Assembly (NCBI GenBank): GCA_013399895.1
Contig: VXBA01003437.1
Coordinates: forward strand, 1,254,597-1,318,596
DNA from: Serilophus lunatus
Lineage: Eukaryota; Chordata; Aves; Passeriformes; Eurylaimidae
DNA length: 64,000 bases
Direction of reading: 5' to 3'
Shown in pieces: positions 50,061-63,549 of the stretch. The position numbers were made by a program, and so were the translations under genes. The first letter of the stretch is position 1; each line of letters opens with the position of its first letter. The notes below the pieces were generated by a model, which was given only the letters and a program-made list of their open reading frames with translations, made no database searches and had not been told where the DNA came from.

Positions 50061-53000
50061 CATCCTACAGATCATTTGCACAAACTACACCAGCCACAAA
50101 TAGCACTACAAACTGACAATTCAAGGAAATTGGCACTCTTATTTGTAGTCGAGAACTTGAGATGTACTAGGTGCTTTCTCACTCTGTACTGCCACAGGCT
50201 CAACGATTCGGGTTGAATTTGCTGGTATCCCTGAAAGAACCACAGGAAGATATAATCATGTGAGTGTGCTGAGTTCATTCATGCTTCAGTGCTTCTGCTG
50301 ATCATCCACGGGGCAATATTTCTCTCCTCTCCATCCCACCAGTAAAGCCTATCACACACACATAATCTGTTTTCCTGATAAATAACTTGGAAAGATTTCT
50401 TCTCAAGTGTCCCATATCTCATAGAGAGCAAATTCTAGTGCTAGATATAGAAGAGATCCAAGCAGGTCCTCTCAAATCTCATTCACATTTTTTGCTCAAA
50501 AACCAATTGCTTATCCTCTTGCTCTCCTCCCAAGGTTCAAGGTAAATTTCTGTTCTTCCTCCATATCTGCTGATACTTCTTCAATTACTACACAGAAAAA
50601 TATCAGTTGATGCCTACATATTCTAAAATACAGGCAATGATTTTGATTCATCTTTCTTCCACTTCACACATTAGGTTGCATGGAGGTGGAGGAAGAACTG
50701 GACACCTGTGCAGATCTCTCCAGATTTATGCCCATTTGCCTGCAATTCCAAGCCACTGGTCTTAGTGATGCTACAGGCTGACCTTTCTAGTGCAGTATAG
50801 TTCTCATGAAGTTGTGTGCTTCACATTTCCATGACACTCGCATATAAAGCGGAATTGCTTTCTTTGGCAATACAAAGAACAGGAATTGAAAGCCTTCTCT
50901 CTGAAAAACACAGTGCCAGCCAACATTGTCTCTTTGGATCTCAGGCCTTCAATGCCAAGGCAACATAGCTGAGATTTATTTTACAAACATCATTTCATTA
51001 AGCAGTGGTGATGTATGTGGGACTAACTGCACGTGAACAGGAGAAGCATGCCAATCGCTAAACTGTTAATACAAGAAAACACTTTGTTTCATTATACTCT
51101 TCCATAAATCAAGACACGACTAAAACCGTAATTCTACTTCACAGAAGTCACATTGCAGAATATGAGACACAGTGGTCACTTCGGCTGTCTTGTCTTTTAC
51201 CTTGAAGCTGTCTCCACTGTTATGGAGTTGAGATGTCACAACATACCAAACACCTCTGTAAAGACACTATACTAAACTGGCCTACTGTAGAAAATCAACT
51301 CCAGGCTTATGCAGAACCAACCTCAAAACACGAGTAACTTTAATGAAACATCAGAGGAGCATATGCCAAAGTTTCTGAGCTCCACAAATACACTAAGACA
51401 CCAGCAGAGTCCACAGGCAGTGCCAGTAAGGGCTGTAACTAGAGATACTCCAGAATAAGAGACATGCATTTAAAAGATCATGCTTTAAAATCCCACCAGA
51501 GTCCAAAAGCCTAACATCCTGGATAGTCACAGAATTAATCACACGGAGTCCTAAACATCAGATTCATAGTTCTAGTGAGCCACTTACTGTAGACCATGAG
51601 GTGTGTAACAAAGAGAGAGCCATACTTTTCATGTTTGCATTGAAATGTAATGTCCTTATTATGCAGCACTGGGTTAGTGGAAGCAATGTTGGACCCAGCC
51701 AGCTGGGACAGATGCAGAAATTTGGGTATTGCTGACTCAACTGATTTTTCACTTGGAAAAGGCATTTCTCCAAATGAACAGAATAAGATATCTGTCTCCG
51801 AGCAGTACTCACTTGGGAGGATTGAACAATTCTGCTCACATAAGCTGTACACAAAATAGTTTTAACAAGTGGTTAGCATTTCAGCACTGCCAACAGTAGT
51901 TCCTCAATGTTACTTTTGCTGTGCTCTGAACCATTCCACTCACTTAGGTATGTAAAGTCCTTTGTACCAGACACTGAAACAGTGATGGTGCGAACAAAAG
52001 TTACTGGAACCTCATTCACATACCGGTCATAGACAAAATACATTCTGGAGACATCTCAGTTTGGCAAATGTAAGCACCAAGCTTAACTCCGACCCTGTGG
52101 ATACGCTTAGGATGTGCCCATGTAACAGTATCTATAAAAACAATTACACCTACATAGCAACATGCAATTTCTTGCATTAACTGTAGTATAATGCCATGGA
52201 GTAGAAAGGTGCAAAAACTTCAACAACAACAACAACTGTCACCACCATCTTTCTTCTATATGTTTTCAGGTTCTGCAAAACTTAGGACTGATTCTTGGAA
52301 CCAATGCTCACCTATGCAACTCAGATTTCACTGGGTTTCAACTTCACATTCATTGATCATTATTGATTTTCCCTATGCATCAGAAGGTCTCCTATCCCCA
52401 TTCAACTTTTTCTTCAAGACAACCTAAAAATAAATACCCAAAACTTAAAAAAACAAAGAAGTACCCTATTTACTTTGTACAACCAGTTTTATGAGAATCT
52501 CACCTCCTTTGGGGCAACCAATACAATACAACCAATACTTAATCAGTAAATCATTTTTAAGCTCACTTTCGTTTACAATGTAACAATCAGGATGTGAAAA
52601 AAATGGGCAGTTTACTGGATTAAACACACAAGTGAAGGGCTCCATTCCTATCTTAAGGTCTTCAACAAATTTACTACAATACAGAATAAAACAATTTCTC
52701 TCTCTGCCTCAGTTTCTCACCTGAAACATGTGAGTAATGCTACTTACCAGACTGATCTGTTATCTTTCAAGTGGAGCGGATTCTTGAATAACAACAGGCA
52801 CACCTATACTCAAGTGGATAAACTATGCTGATTCACAACAGCAGACTGCCTGGGCCAAATTCCATGCTGTATTAACAAGTCAACAGGAAGCACTCAAAAA
52901 TTATTACACTGATGTGCTCTGATCTTCCTTCCCTTACATACCAGTCAGCTGGCACTTTTGTTGCTCCCTGTAAATTTATAGGCACAGGTATCAACCTCAA

Positions 53001-56000
53001 ATTCTGTCTTCTAATTTTATTATATTCTCCCTCTTTATCCCTTTAAAAGCATTTTTTTCCCTTCTTCCCTCTCCTCAAAAGTACACAAATGGGAACTACA
53101 GTATCTGGAGAGTGGTATTTGTAGCTGGGGTAGGTGTGGGAGTACTGACGGTAGTCACTAATCTGAAAGGAAGAATTCAGGTAACCATGATTATTCAGTA
53201 ACAGTAAAAAGATTCACACATTATTTTACAAACATAACACTGGATCACTGGGCCAATCTAACATGGAATTACAAAAGCATACGATTAATGTGTAATGGAA
53301 GAAAAGTGCAAGACTGCTGTACAATGAAAGTAGACTCCAGCTACAAGAAAAGGAAAGTGTCCAAAACAGTTTTACTTGCACTGATTGCTGCAGATTTTTA
53401 ACTATTTACTTGAAGCTGGAAGACTAAACCGGAGTCTATCTAATTTTAGTGGCTACCACAAACAACTGAAATGCATATCATTTTCAACCTTCACAGTGCT
53501 GATAGAGTGAAAGGGTATCACAGAGCATGGTATGACTGTGCTTTCTAAACAAAAGGATTGGCAGTTGGAAGAAGGCTGCTTGTGGCAGTCAATTATTTTT
53601 ATTCCCAAGAAGGCAGAACCTATCCTGAATCTGGGTGCTTCACTCAGAGGAGAAAGCAGCAACATGTTGCTGATGGACCCTCCTCCCTCACATCCCTTCA
53701 CACTCAACATCACCACAGCCTTCACCTGCTCTGCTGGGGCTCGCTGACTCCACAAACACAACAGCCCCATTCCAACACTGCCCTAGGAGATAGGGACAAC
53801 CACCACGTGCCAAGAAAGCTTCCCACACCAGCAGAGACTGAGATGGGATAGAACAGTGCAGAGCACCAAACTAGTACTGCATGTGCCACAGCAGTGTCAA
53901 GACCAACACTCACACTACTGTGGTGTCAGTGCAGTGCCCATCATTACAGAAAAACTACTTTGCAAAGTTATCTGTTAAACAAATTCTCTTGCTTAGAAAT
54001 TAATGCCCAGATATTTAATGATCCTACTGTTGTAGAGAAGGTGTTTAAAACACATCTCTCTATACACACACACAAAATTTCTCATGCACTCCACTCACTG
54101 CACTGTCCTTACGTATTCCTCTCCTCGCCATTTCAAGGACAGCGCTTTTTCCACTTTTAAAATGCCTTTCAGAAAAATCCCAGCTCCTATCAATTTAAAC
54201 TATGGTTATTAACCAATAAAGGGGGAGGGAATCATTAGTAGCAGAAACACACATGCAAGTTTACCGTGTGATTCTAAGTCCCTTCTAATAAAACTTATGA
54301 TCCCCAAAAAACCCATATGAGTCTTACTGCCTACTGGAATGCCAAAGAGGTTTCATAGCTAAAGGATTAAAATGCATCCTACATATATATGGGAATATGG
54401 AAATAAATATTAAAAAACATGCAGATAGTATTTAACTACATTTCCTAATTTATGGAAGAGTTTCTGAAGAAACAGCAGTGTCTGGTATAGCTGAGAGAAA
54501 AATACAGGCATGTCCAATACACAGTACATCCTACACACAAACAGGGATTTAAGAGATATTTGTGCCCTTCCTTAGTGTAAGTTTTCCAAAGTCTTAGACT
54601 AAGACAGCTTATATACATTATGACAAAATCATACAATCTATTAACAATAAATTTAGCATAAAAAAACCCCAGTATTTTTTAACAAAAACCACGATGGGCA
54701 CAGAGGAGTAGATTAAGCTAGAAAATAGAAGCCAGAAAGAAGGTCCCAAATGGTGAGGAATTGTTTATTTTTATAAATCCAAATCTCCAAATTAGGAGAC
54801 CTAAGATCAGTATTTTTGCTCATGCAATTTTGTAGCAATGACAATTTCAACGCAAAACAACTTGAGGTCCTGTGTTCCCACTGTCCCTGACCCACGCTGA
54901 ACTAATCAACTCGGAGCTGAGAAGACACTGTTACCACAGTAGGGCACCAACCCTGTGCATGCATCGCACAGGCCAACAACACCAGGGTTTGACTGACTGT
55001 AAAAACTGCAGCTGATCACCACAGGAAAAAACATTCGATTAAATTAAACACTGAACAGTCTAATAGAGTTCTGCATCAACAGCCATCCAAATGTTATTCC
55101 TGTGAGAAGTAAAGTGGGAGAAGACACTAAGTTTTACGAAATTGCCACACAGGCATGAGAATTATGGGAAGGGAGATCTCCATGTTTACTTCAGAGCACT
55201 ACATTCAAAGGAAAATAGAGAAGGTGAAATAAGCCAAAATGCAGATGGGAAACTGAAACTAAGCGTGATCCTGAAACAAGTTTCATGGCGACAAATCCAC
55301 TGACTTCAGCAGGATTCTCTAAGAATGCAAAATAAGGGATATGGTGTGGTGGGATTCCCCCTTGGGAGAAGAATTGCAGTTGACTTAAGGACAGGTACCT
55401 GGCATTCAGAAACAGTGCAAACCTCTCAATTTATTTCTGACCAGAATGTACTCTCTGAAAGGGTAAAAAGGGGAACTCAGGTAGCCACATCCTTTCCATT
55501 TGGGGTCACTAACAAGAGCATCCTTAATACAGCAAATTCATGCTACACACAACAATAGATTTACATGATAAAGATGCTTATCAGAGACAATTACTGCAAG
55601 CTAAGCAGCAATGAAATGGTATCTGGAGCTCCAGCTAGATGCAAATTAGCAAAAAGCTTCATTATTAGTAATATAGGCCACTGTAGTCCTTTTATAGAGC
55701 TATAAAAAAGGTTTGTTAGTGGGGGGTGGGGAGCTGGATTTTTATTGCATTTTTGATTGTTTGGGGCTTTTTTTAAATTCATCACTAGACAGGTTATTCA
55801 AGTATCAGAAAAAACATCTCAGTTGGGGCAGTTTTGTCACACTGGCATGAAGGGATAGAGACAAAAAGTACTTCTTGGACACATCAAGGACTAATTTCTG
55901 GCTTTCATGTAAAATTTTGTTGTGTTAGCAAATTAAGCAAAAGCCCTGAATAAATAGATTCCAAGTTCTTACAAAGCGCTACAAGAGCTCAATATTAGTC

Positions 56001-57058
56001 ACTTTTTAAAGGAACAGCAAAGACACTAGGAGCCAGAGCACCTAGTGTGAGATCTCCCAAAGGTCAGCAGCAGCATCTTAAACAAGCACCAGATTCTTCA
56101 CATTTTGTCTAATGCTTCAGCCCTGGAAAATCCACTTAAAACCGTATTTTTGGGGGAAAAGAATGAAACCCTGGTACTCTCAATTCAACTGTGAAGTTTC
56201 CCATCAGCTTGAGCAGGGCCAGGATTTCTTCCCAGATCAGAAGAGATTTGCTCTTCTGAGATAAGAAGTACTTATAGGAAAATTTTACTTCACAGCTACG
56301 CATCAAACCCTTTTGTACATCCCCGTTACCCACGTTCCTTATCTGGAACGCCCTGATACAGCAGCGTTACAAAGGGCACTGTCACAGGCTCTCTACACAG
56401 GGCAGAACATCCTTGAAGGACAAGATAAATCTGTATGTAGTGGAAAGATGATGTATCTTGGTTTCTTCTCCTGCCTGTTGTATAGGCCCAATCAGCCAAT
56501 GAAAGGGAATTTCATCCCTGCACAGCAACAATGACAGCCTTTCTAATCATGTCAAGATACTAATAGTAACTATTTCAGCTAACAGTGTGTCCTGTCAGCA
56601 ATGGGCTCCAAATGGGCCGTGAACATTCAAAGAAAACTGTATTACTGTTTACAAAGTCTACTACAGTTACAGTATATGTAAGGTTTTAGATGAGTTTCTA
56701 TACAGATTTACCTTTTTGTATCAGTTTTAAGCAGAAGTGTCAGCAACATACAGTGCATACAATGTATCAGTGCTGACAAAATACGTTTTCTGTCTCAAGG
56801 AAGCTATTACCACCTAAATACCTGTCATACACATACACTCTATACAGGTGAAGCAGGGAACAGCTTTTCCTTAGGTTTTGGAGTTTGTTTTTTTAACAAC
56901 TGTGAAGCAAATATGAAGTCTGAATTCATAAGGAGTGGAATTTCTGGGCACTTAATAAAAGAAGAATTTTGTCACGCAGATCTAGATATAAGTTAATTAT
57001 GGTGATTACAAAGAAGCTACCTTACGAGTTTGGAGGTCTTAATCCTGCTGTTACTTAC

Positions 57059-57099
57059 ATAGGTTCTGGTTTCAGGCATTCAGCTGTTCTCTCTGACTT
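57059..57099 (-). other. Candidate most-upstream leader exon in the window
   Basis: A 41-base purine-rich minus-strand segment (starts AAGTCAGAGAG, ends AACCTAT) is bounded by an acceptor ACATCCTGCAG and a strong donor GTAAGTAAC. It contains one ATG at 57079-57077. That ATG is in frame with the open frame of the candidate exon at 44295-44243. The acceptor's pyrimidine tract is weak, so confidence is low. Confidence 0.28.
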
Positions 57100-58163
57100 C
57101 TGCAGGATGTAATATAAAGTTACACGTGACTTTTTGCAAGATGCAACAATTACTAATTACTTTCTCCGAAAATATAAAAATGTTTATTTCATATTGTTTG
57201 GCACTAAAATATAAACCATTTTATATATTACTATCTCATTGAAACCAAAGAACTAAAAAATTGGGGGTCAGTTAAATGTTTGCTCGCTTGGAAGTTAACT
57301 GCAGTACCCAAATCATGGCACATGAGACTATACCAAATACTAAACTTGTTACTGGCTGAACAACTGAAATCAAATTAATGTCCATGTTAACTCTGGCAAA
57401 TCCCACTGAGTGTCTTGTGTGAAAATACACAATTCTTATGGATACAAAAGCAAAAGCATTCCAAAAGGTTACTGTTTTTCTGCCCCGGCTTTGGAAACAC
57501 TTCACCTTCTCTGACACAAGCGCAACAGTCAGGACTCAAACACACCTTACAAAAACTGCCAGCTGTGCTCTGCTGCTAGTTGCACCTCCATCCCTGGATG
57601 TGGGACTCTGTGTCCCCTTGGGAACCAGAGATGGAGTCACTCGCCCCACAGCCACGACACAAACTGAGTACCATGCTCCGCTGCTACATCATCACTTGCT
57701 CTGAGGAAACCCAGCAGAGAAACGAGATTTTGGCAGGTAAAAAAGCCCCTCAAATTCCCCTTCGCTCTGACAGAAACCCACTGTGACAGCTGGGCAGCAG
57801 CTGGAAAGAACATGGCTTCCATATTGCTATAACAGAAATCTCCTTCTGCCCAATGTTTCCATCCATAGCATTGCTTTGAGAGATTAAAAATTCCTTGCAA
57901 TCACAGACAAAGCAAGGTGTTAGTGCAATTATTAATATACCCTTTGTACAAAAACACATAAGCAGTCGGGGACTTCCTTCATTGACAGCTTTTCTCTAAA
58001 CACACTACCCAACTATAAACTGTCTTTGACCCATAGATAAAAATACCTGGCTGCTGCACAGGCTTAAGCTGACCAACAAGAACTGTGTAAGGTATCAAGG
58101 ACTGGGTCTCCAGAACACTGTAGAATCTTTCACTCTTCACTCCAAATCTCCAACTTCTGCTCA

Positions 58164-58259
58164 TGAAAACTACAGGCCCCAGGATGCCTCAGGATATCAC
58201 CATCCAGCAGGCCACTCTGCTAAAAACACTGCACTGCATACTGGGGCCTGTAGTTTCCA
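58164..58259. promoter_or_regulatory. Inverted pair of ZNF143-like motifs
   Basis: Two 24-base arms (58164-58187 and, inverted, 58236-58259) differ at two positions and flank a 48-base spacer. Each contains ACTACAGGCCCCAG followed by G or T and then ATGC, close to the ACTACA...CCCAGnATGC consensus known for ZNF143/THAP11. The right arm also continues with AGTGC, extending the match. A regulatory role is inferred; a small inverted-repeat transposon is the alternative. Confidence 0.4.
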
Positions 58260-59051
58260 CAAGCCACATTCTTGCAGAAGATGAGACCAGATGTAGGCCA
58301 TATTGCACGTTTCCCCAGGCCCACAAAAGCACACACACACACACCACTGCTAGAAATCATCAGGTAAGCCAGACAGATATCCAGCTCTTGCAGGTTGAAG
58401 TTAAGAGACCAAAGATTTCAGCAAAAATAAACATCAGTTAACCAACAGTCCCCAAAGAATAATCAGCAGTTTGGCTACTTTCAAACATGCAGATGGCCCG
58501 CAGCTTTTTAACATCTTTTACTAAAGTGCAGTAAGAATTTATGGGTTTTTTTCTCCCAAGACTGTTCCATTGAATAATATTAAAGTGTATTCTTCTGAAT
58601 ACCAACAGGAAAAGTGCATTTTGTGATGGGCATGTCCTGCCTGTCCAGAGTTTGGCAATCTGGAAATAAATTGCTCTCTTCCCCCATTTCTACAATGTAC
58701 TGAAGCAGGGGCTTGTCTCTCTTCTAAGAAAAAGCAGTGCTTAGCTGAAAATTAAATAGCTGTGTTTCAGCGTAGGCCTCAGAGAGGAATATGCTGTACT
58801 TCAGTAAAGGGAAAGGCAGCTCCCCCTACCAGTCTGTTCTAAGAAGGTTTTCATCGAGGAAGGAAACAACCAGGGAACAAAATGAGTAAGTCATCCTTTC
58901 TTTTCCCTCCCATTTCCCTGAGCGCTGATTATTATTATTAAAAAACAATAATATGCATATATAATACCACCAAGTACTTAGATGCTTCCCTAGTCCTTGC
59001 AGCACAAGACAGTCTTTGCAGCATTTCCAGGCAGCACCTGCAAAAACACGC

Positions 59052-59067
59052 AAAAAAAAAAAAAAAA
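59052..59067 (+). repeat. A16 homopolymer run
   Basis: Uninterrupted poly(A) of 16 bases, with no retroposon recognised before it. Confidence 0.85.
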
Positions 59068-62000
59068 GGACCATGCAAAAGGAAAAGGCTGGGCCAAGAG
59101 AAGGACAGAAGCCCACTGCAACAGAAAGAAATGGTGATGCTCCAGTCACCTGAAAGTCATCCTGATACACTTCCCCCATAGAGGCAAGAGGCCTTAGGAG
59201 CATCTAAAGGTTTTGTCAATACAGCAATGCTGTCCATAGGCCAAAGACAGCTGTTGCCATAGTTACTATCAGCCAGCTTATCAGAAAATAATTATTGCGA
59301 TTACTCAGAAGTTTTGTTAAAACAATTTAAAGCTTCAATAGGACACCACTTGATCTCTTCAATTAACTGTTTGCAGCTACACTGCCTTTAGGATCCACAC
59401 AGTTAACAATGCTTGGATCTGCAGTGTTGAAGAGGAACAAGGGCAGGAATCAATGCTCCTTCTCCCTTTCCTACTGACAGCTTGTATTTCACAGGCAGAA
59501 ACAAGGGAAGCAAACCACAGAAAGCTTGGCTGCTCTGTTCGAGTTCTCCTGCGGGCCTGGAGACCGAGTCCAGGCACAGGCCATCTTGGAGTCACAGGCT
59601 CAAATCTGCCCTCATTTGTTTTAACCATTCTATACCCACACTGCAGCTCAAGAAAACACACTGGCCACGTTATCACAGCCTATTTCTAATTACACCTGCA
59701 AAGGTGGTCCTTCGCTTCAGAGGCAGGAAACACAACTTCTGTACCAAGGGGACTTTCCCTTTCGTCCTACAACTGCAGTACTGTCAGGAAGAAAGGCAGA
59801 ATCAGAAAATACACATTTTAAAAAAAACCAGACATTAAAAAAGAGAAGCTGCATGAGGATGGCCTAGAACAGAGATCACATGAAGCAGAGCCTCTCTCCT
59901 CTACATATCACTTAAAAATGCCTTCTCACCAATGACAACAAACATTAGATCAGGGCAGGGGATCTGGGGGCATCCTGTTCGTTTTCTGGTGTGAGTTCTT
60001 TTAAAGAATGCTTCCAGCACAAAATCTCTTCTAACCAAAGCACTTGTATTGACAGTGAACAAGAAATCTCAGGCAAAAGGGAACAAACCATTCAGGCAAA
60101 GAGCTTTTAAGGCACGAGGTGCTTGCTAATTCCATCAGAGATATTAAATTGAAGTAAACAGTATATCAGAAAATAAATGCTGCAGAGAAGTCTGTATCAA
60201 ATAGCACATTTTTTTCTCAAAAACCTGGGATGATCAAAGCATTGAAAGATTCTGTGGTAAAGTTGGGGCTTTGTTAGGACAGTAGAGAGGGGGCTCTCAG
60301 ACAGAAGGAAGCACCTGTCAGAACTTTCTACAGCTATCAAAATCATTCTAGGGATAGATTCTAACTGCAAAGTCTGATGGCCATGTGAGTGTGCTTTTTC
60401 TCAGCATTAACTACATTTTAAAAACTCGTGATTTCTCTACATTTTACAGCCATTCTATGATCTACATTTGCCACTTTGCTTTTGTGAGGTTTTGACATAA
60501 AAGTTAAATGAAACAAACTTAAAATCATACTTTAACAATTTTAGTCCAGTGAGAACTTGGTACAGTGCAGAGCCATAAATTATTTAAAACTTATAAAAAA
60601 CACAAAGGCCTTTCTTTTTTATTTTTTTGTTTTGCTTTGTTTTGTTTTAAATGAGACTGTATTTGCAATGTGGGAAAAAAAAAAAGCAAAGGAAAATAAC
60701 AAAATACAAAGTTCCCCCAAATGTAAATAAAATTCTTTTTTGTCTGCATAATGCATATCTGTACTAGCAGCAAAAGCCAGACACTGGCTTTGTGCTATAC
60801 TGAACATGAAATATTAATGTAAGATACCTATAAAAACTATCCTTGTATACTCTCTATTTACAGGGTACAGAAGTATCCAGCCCCTTGCATTCAGCAGACC
60901 TCTCAAAACTCCTCTGTGCTCTGCTCCACCTTTCCAGTATATGGTTTGTTCCTAAATAACCTTTGTGCTGTTAAAAAACATCAGAAACAGGATGTGAGCT
61001 GCTTTCTGGCACAGAGTAATTGAACAAGGGCAATTCATGAACGAACAGGAGCCAGGCCTTTATTGTAGTCTTACACTTCTAGGACAGAGCTACGCATGTG
61101 CCTGCACAGTTGTGAGCATAAAGAGTGAAGGGGACAGCAAAGAAATACTATTAGAAGCTTGATAATGGGTTTTTAGCAGTGCTCCTTCTACACAAGAAGC
61201 CTCTCTCTAAGGAAAGACTTTATAGCTCCCATCCCTGTGTGATGGCCCTCTGAAAAGCAGTGCCCAATCACACCACCAAGTTCTTTCTGGAGGATTTTAA
61301 ACAAGTAAAACCAACAAACCTGAAACAATAGTAAAAAAAGGATAAGTCACCACCATGTGTTCCTCACGTGACACTTGTCTTGAGTTTCTGGTACCCACAA
61401 AAAATGCCAGTAACATGTGAAATAACACAGTCCAAGGTTCCCCCAAACTGGGCTACAATGAAAGGGAAGTCTACACTGTAAACAATTCCTAGTACTGTCA
61501 ATTCATTTGACCAATAAAGTTCTTCGTGGCTCTGAGAATAAGTATAAAGAAGCTGAACAGCTACAATGTGTTCTTTATAAACAAACTGCATGAGCACCCA
61601 AGTGATAGCCAGGCTCACTGCCACGGCTTTCTAACTACACACAGTATTTTACAACTTTCTAAGGAGTCAATACAACTCATTTTATTTTCAAATTAAAGAA
61701 GGTGCATGAAAATTTTGTCTTTTGTATGGATGCACCCCAAGATATTTTTAGTTCTTTTTTTTCAAACCATGATTTCTAAGTTTAAGAGGCACATATAAAA
61801 CCTCATCTCTAATGAAAAACAAAAAACAAGTAAAGTTGGAATAAGAACTATTTAGGCCCACTAAACAGCTGAAGATAAGCAGCCTAGGGTGAAGAAAGAT
61901 CTTTACAAAACGTAAACTCAAAGCAGAGATCTCACCGTTGGAGCTGGAAAACACAAGAGTTTGTTTTTTTCTGAGCAGCCTAAGTTTTGCTACTTTTGAT

Positions 62001-63231
62001 TTCTTTAAGTTCTTTGAAGAAAAGGGGTTTTTTTATTTTCATTCTCTAAAGGAAGAAAACCACTTTCAAATGCCTTCTTCCACTTCACAACAAATCCAGT
62101 TCAGGAAACTCATACAGAAGAGCAAAGATTAAAAGCTTTCAGCTAGAAATCTTATGACTAATGATAAAACAATTATTAGTAACAAAATACCCCTCAGCAC
62201 AACATTTTGAATTACACACCACAGTGGCTTTGCTAGGTAAATGAAAAGTCACCAAAACCCACAGTGGGACCCACTCCAAGTTCCCTGTCCCTCGGGTCAG
62301 TGGCTGAAGAGCAAGGCTGTGCCATAGCTGCCATCCAGCTGGTGGAGAGCACTCTGAAGGAGCCAACACCTCCCTGCCTTCTGCTGGACAACGGGTCCCT
62401 CCAGACCTGCAGGAGACACTCTGGGCAACATGAAATCAATGGAGAAGGACGTTGCTTCACGATCCCCTGTATGAGTTCAGACTCCGAGCTGGAGGAACTC
62501 TAATAAAATTATCTAATTGCTCTGCCACAGTAAAGTTGAAAGGTTTAAAAACCAAGCAAGAATCACATCTTTTATATTTTTATAAATATAGTTTTAAAGT
62601 TTCATTGAGTTACTGAAGTCCTTTCTAGAAAACAATAACAAAAAATTGCCCCTCCCCAAGAAGCAGTTTCATTTAACTCTCATGAAGCATGGACAGATAT
62701 AAATAAAATTCCCAAAGCCTGTGATCTTTCTACTAAAGTGTGGTAATTAACTTCTTTAACTAATAAAGGTGGCTACCCATATTTTTTTGTGGGTTTTTTT
62801 CCTTTAAGATCCTGTTCTTAGCAGTAAATTAACATCACTATTTAATATAAAGTCGTATCCCACACAACCACTACCAAGCTTAATATAAAAGTTTTAGCAT
62901 TACATATTAACTGGGCAGAAATAATGAATTTTAGATTTTCAAGGATTGTGCTTTTTTTCTCCCAAAAGCTTTGAAAAGCATGTTATTTTCTTCACAAATT
63001 AAGCCCCAAAATAAGTCTGTCTTCATCAAAGTTAAAAATTCCCCTGCTATGTAGCAGATGCAGCCTCACCAACTAACTCCGGGAAAAGCAGAGGAAGCCG
63101 ACTCACAAAACTGAAACTAAGCAGGTATCTTCATTGTTACAAGTGAGCACAATGGGGGGGAAAGTAAACAGGCAGCCCAAATCCTTCTTCTTTCTGATAC
63201 TCGAAAGTCCACAGCTGAGCAAAAAGATGCA

Positions 63232-63256
63232 TCTCTCTCTCTCTCTCTCTCTCTCT
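63232..63256 (+). repeat. (TC)n microsatellite
   Basis: An uninterrupted run of alternating T and C, 25 bases; polypurine on the transcribed-sense (minus) strand. Confidence 0.97.
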
Positions 63257-63524
63257 GGGTGTACAGGAGAATCCATCCCTTAACCTGGTAACAAGCAACA
63301 GCACAAGGCAGTTTCCCCGGCCCAGAGGAGCCTCCCCCTCGCTGGAGCCCTCCCATGACGGAGCACACATCCCCACCTGATCACACCTATCGTACATCAC
63401 AGGGCACAACTTTCCCGTGACATACCAAGTTATTCCCCCCAGTGGGACCTTTTCACACGCCGTCTCCACAGCTAACAAAAGTTCATTGTCAAGCTCAGCG
63501 CTTGGGCCCAAACAAATATCCAGC

Positions 63525-63549
63525 GGGGGTGGGAGGGGGAGAAAGGGGG
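63525..63549 (+). other. G-quadruplex motif
   Basis: Four G-runs (5, 3, 5 and 5) are separated by loops of 1, 1 and 4 bases, which fits the canonical G3+N1-7 pattern. It lies in a mildly CpG-richer stretch. Confidence 0.75.

Larger units (their letters stand above)
44296..57058 (-). other. Upstream intronic DNA, 44-57 kb
   Basis: This noncoding stretch lies between the two candidate leader exons. It contains a pair of 61-base direct repeats (46136-46196 and 46848-46908), an old CR1 copy at about 48,100-48,785, a possible minus-strand CR1 remnant near 49,968-50,060 and a (CAA)n run near 52,220. Between 50,100 and 57,000 I recognised nothing more. Confidence 0.45.

Noticed and set aside
52749..52784. 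Exon-like segment with GTAAGTAGC donor
   Set aside because: The acceptor lacks a convincing pyrimidine tract and no frame links it to the other candidate exons.
55290..55320. Sequence like an ancient amniote repeat tail (CCACTGACTTCAGCAGGA)
   Set aside because: The match is too short, and from memory only, to assign a repeat family.
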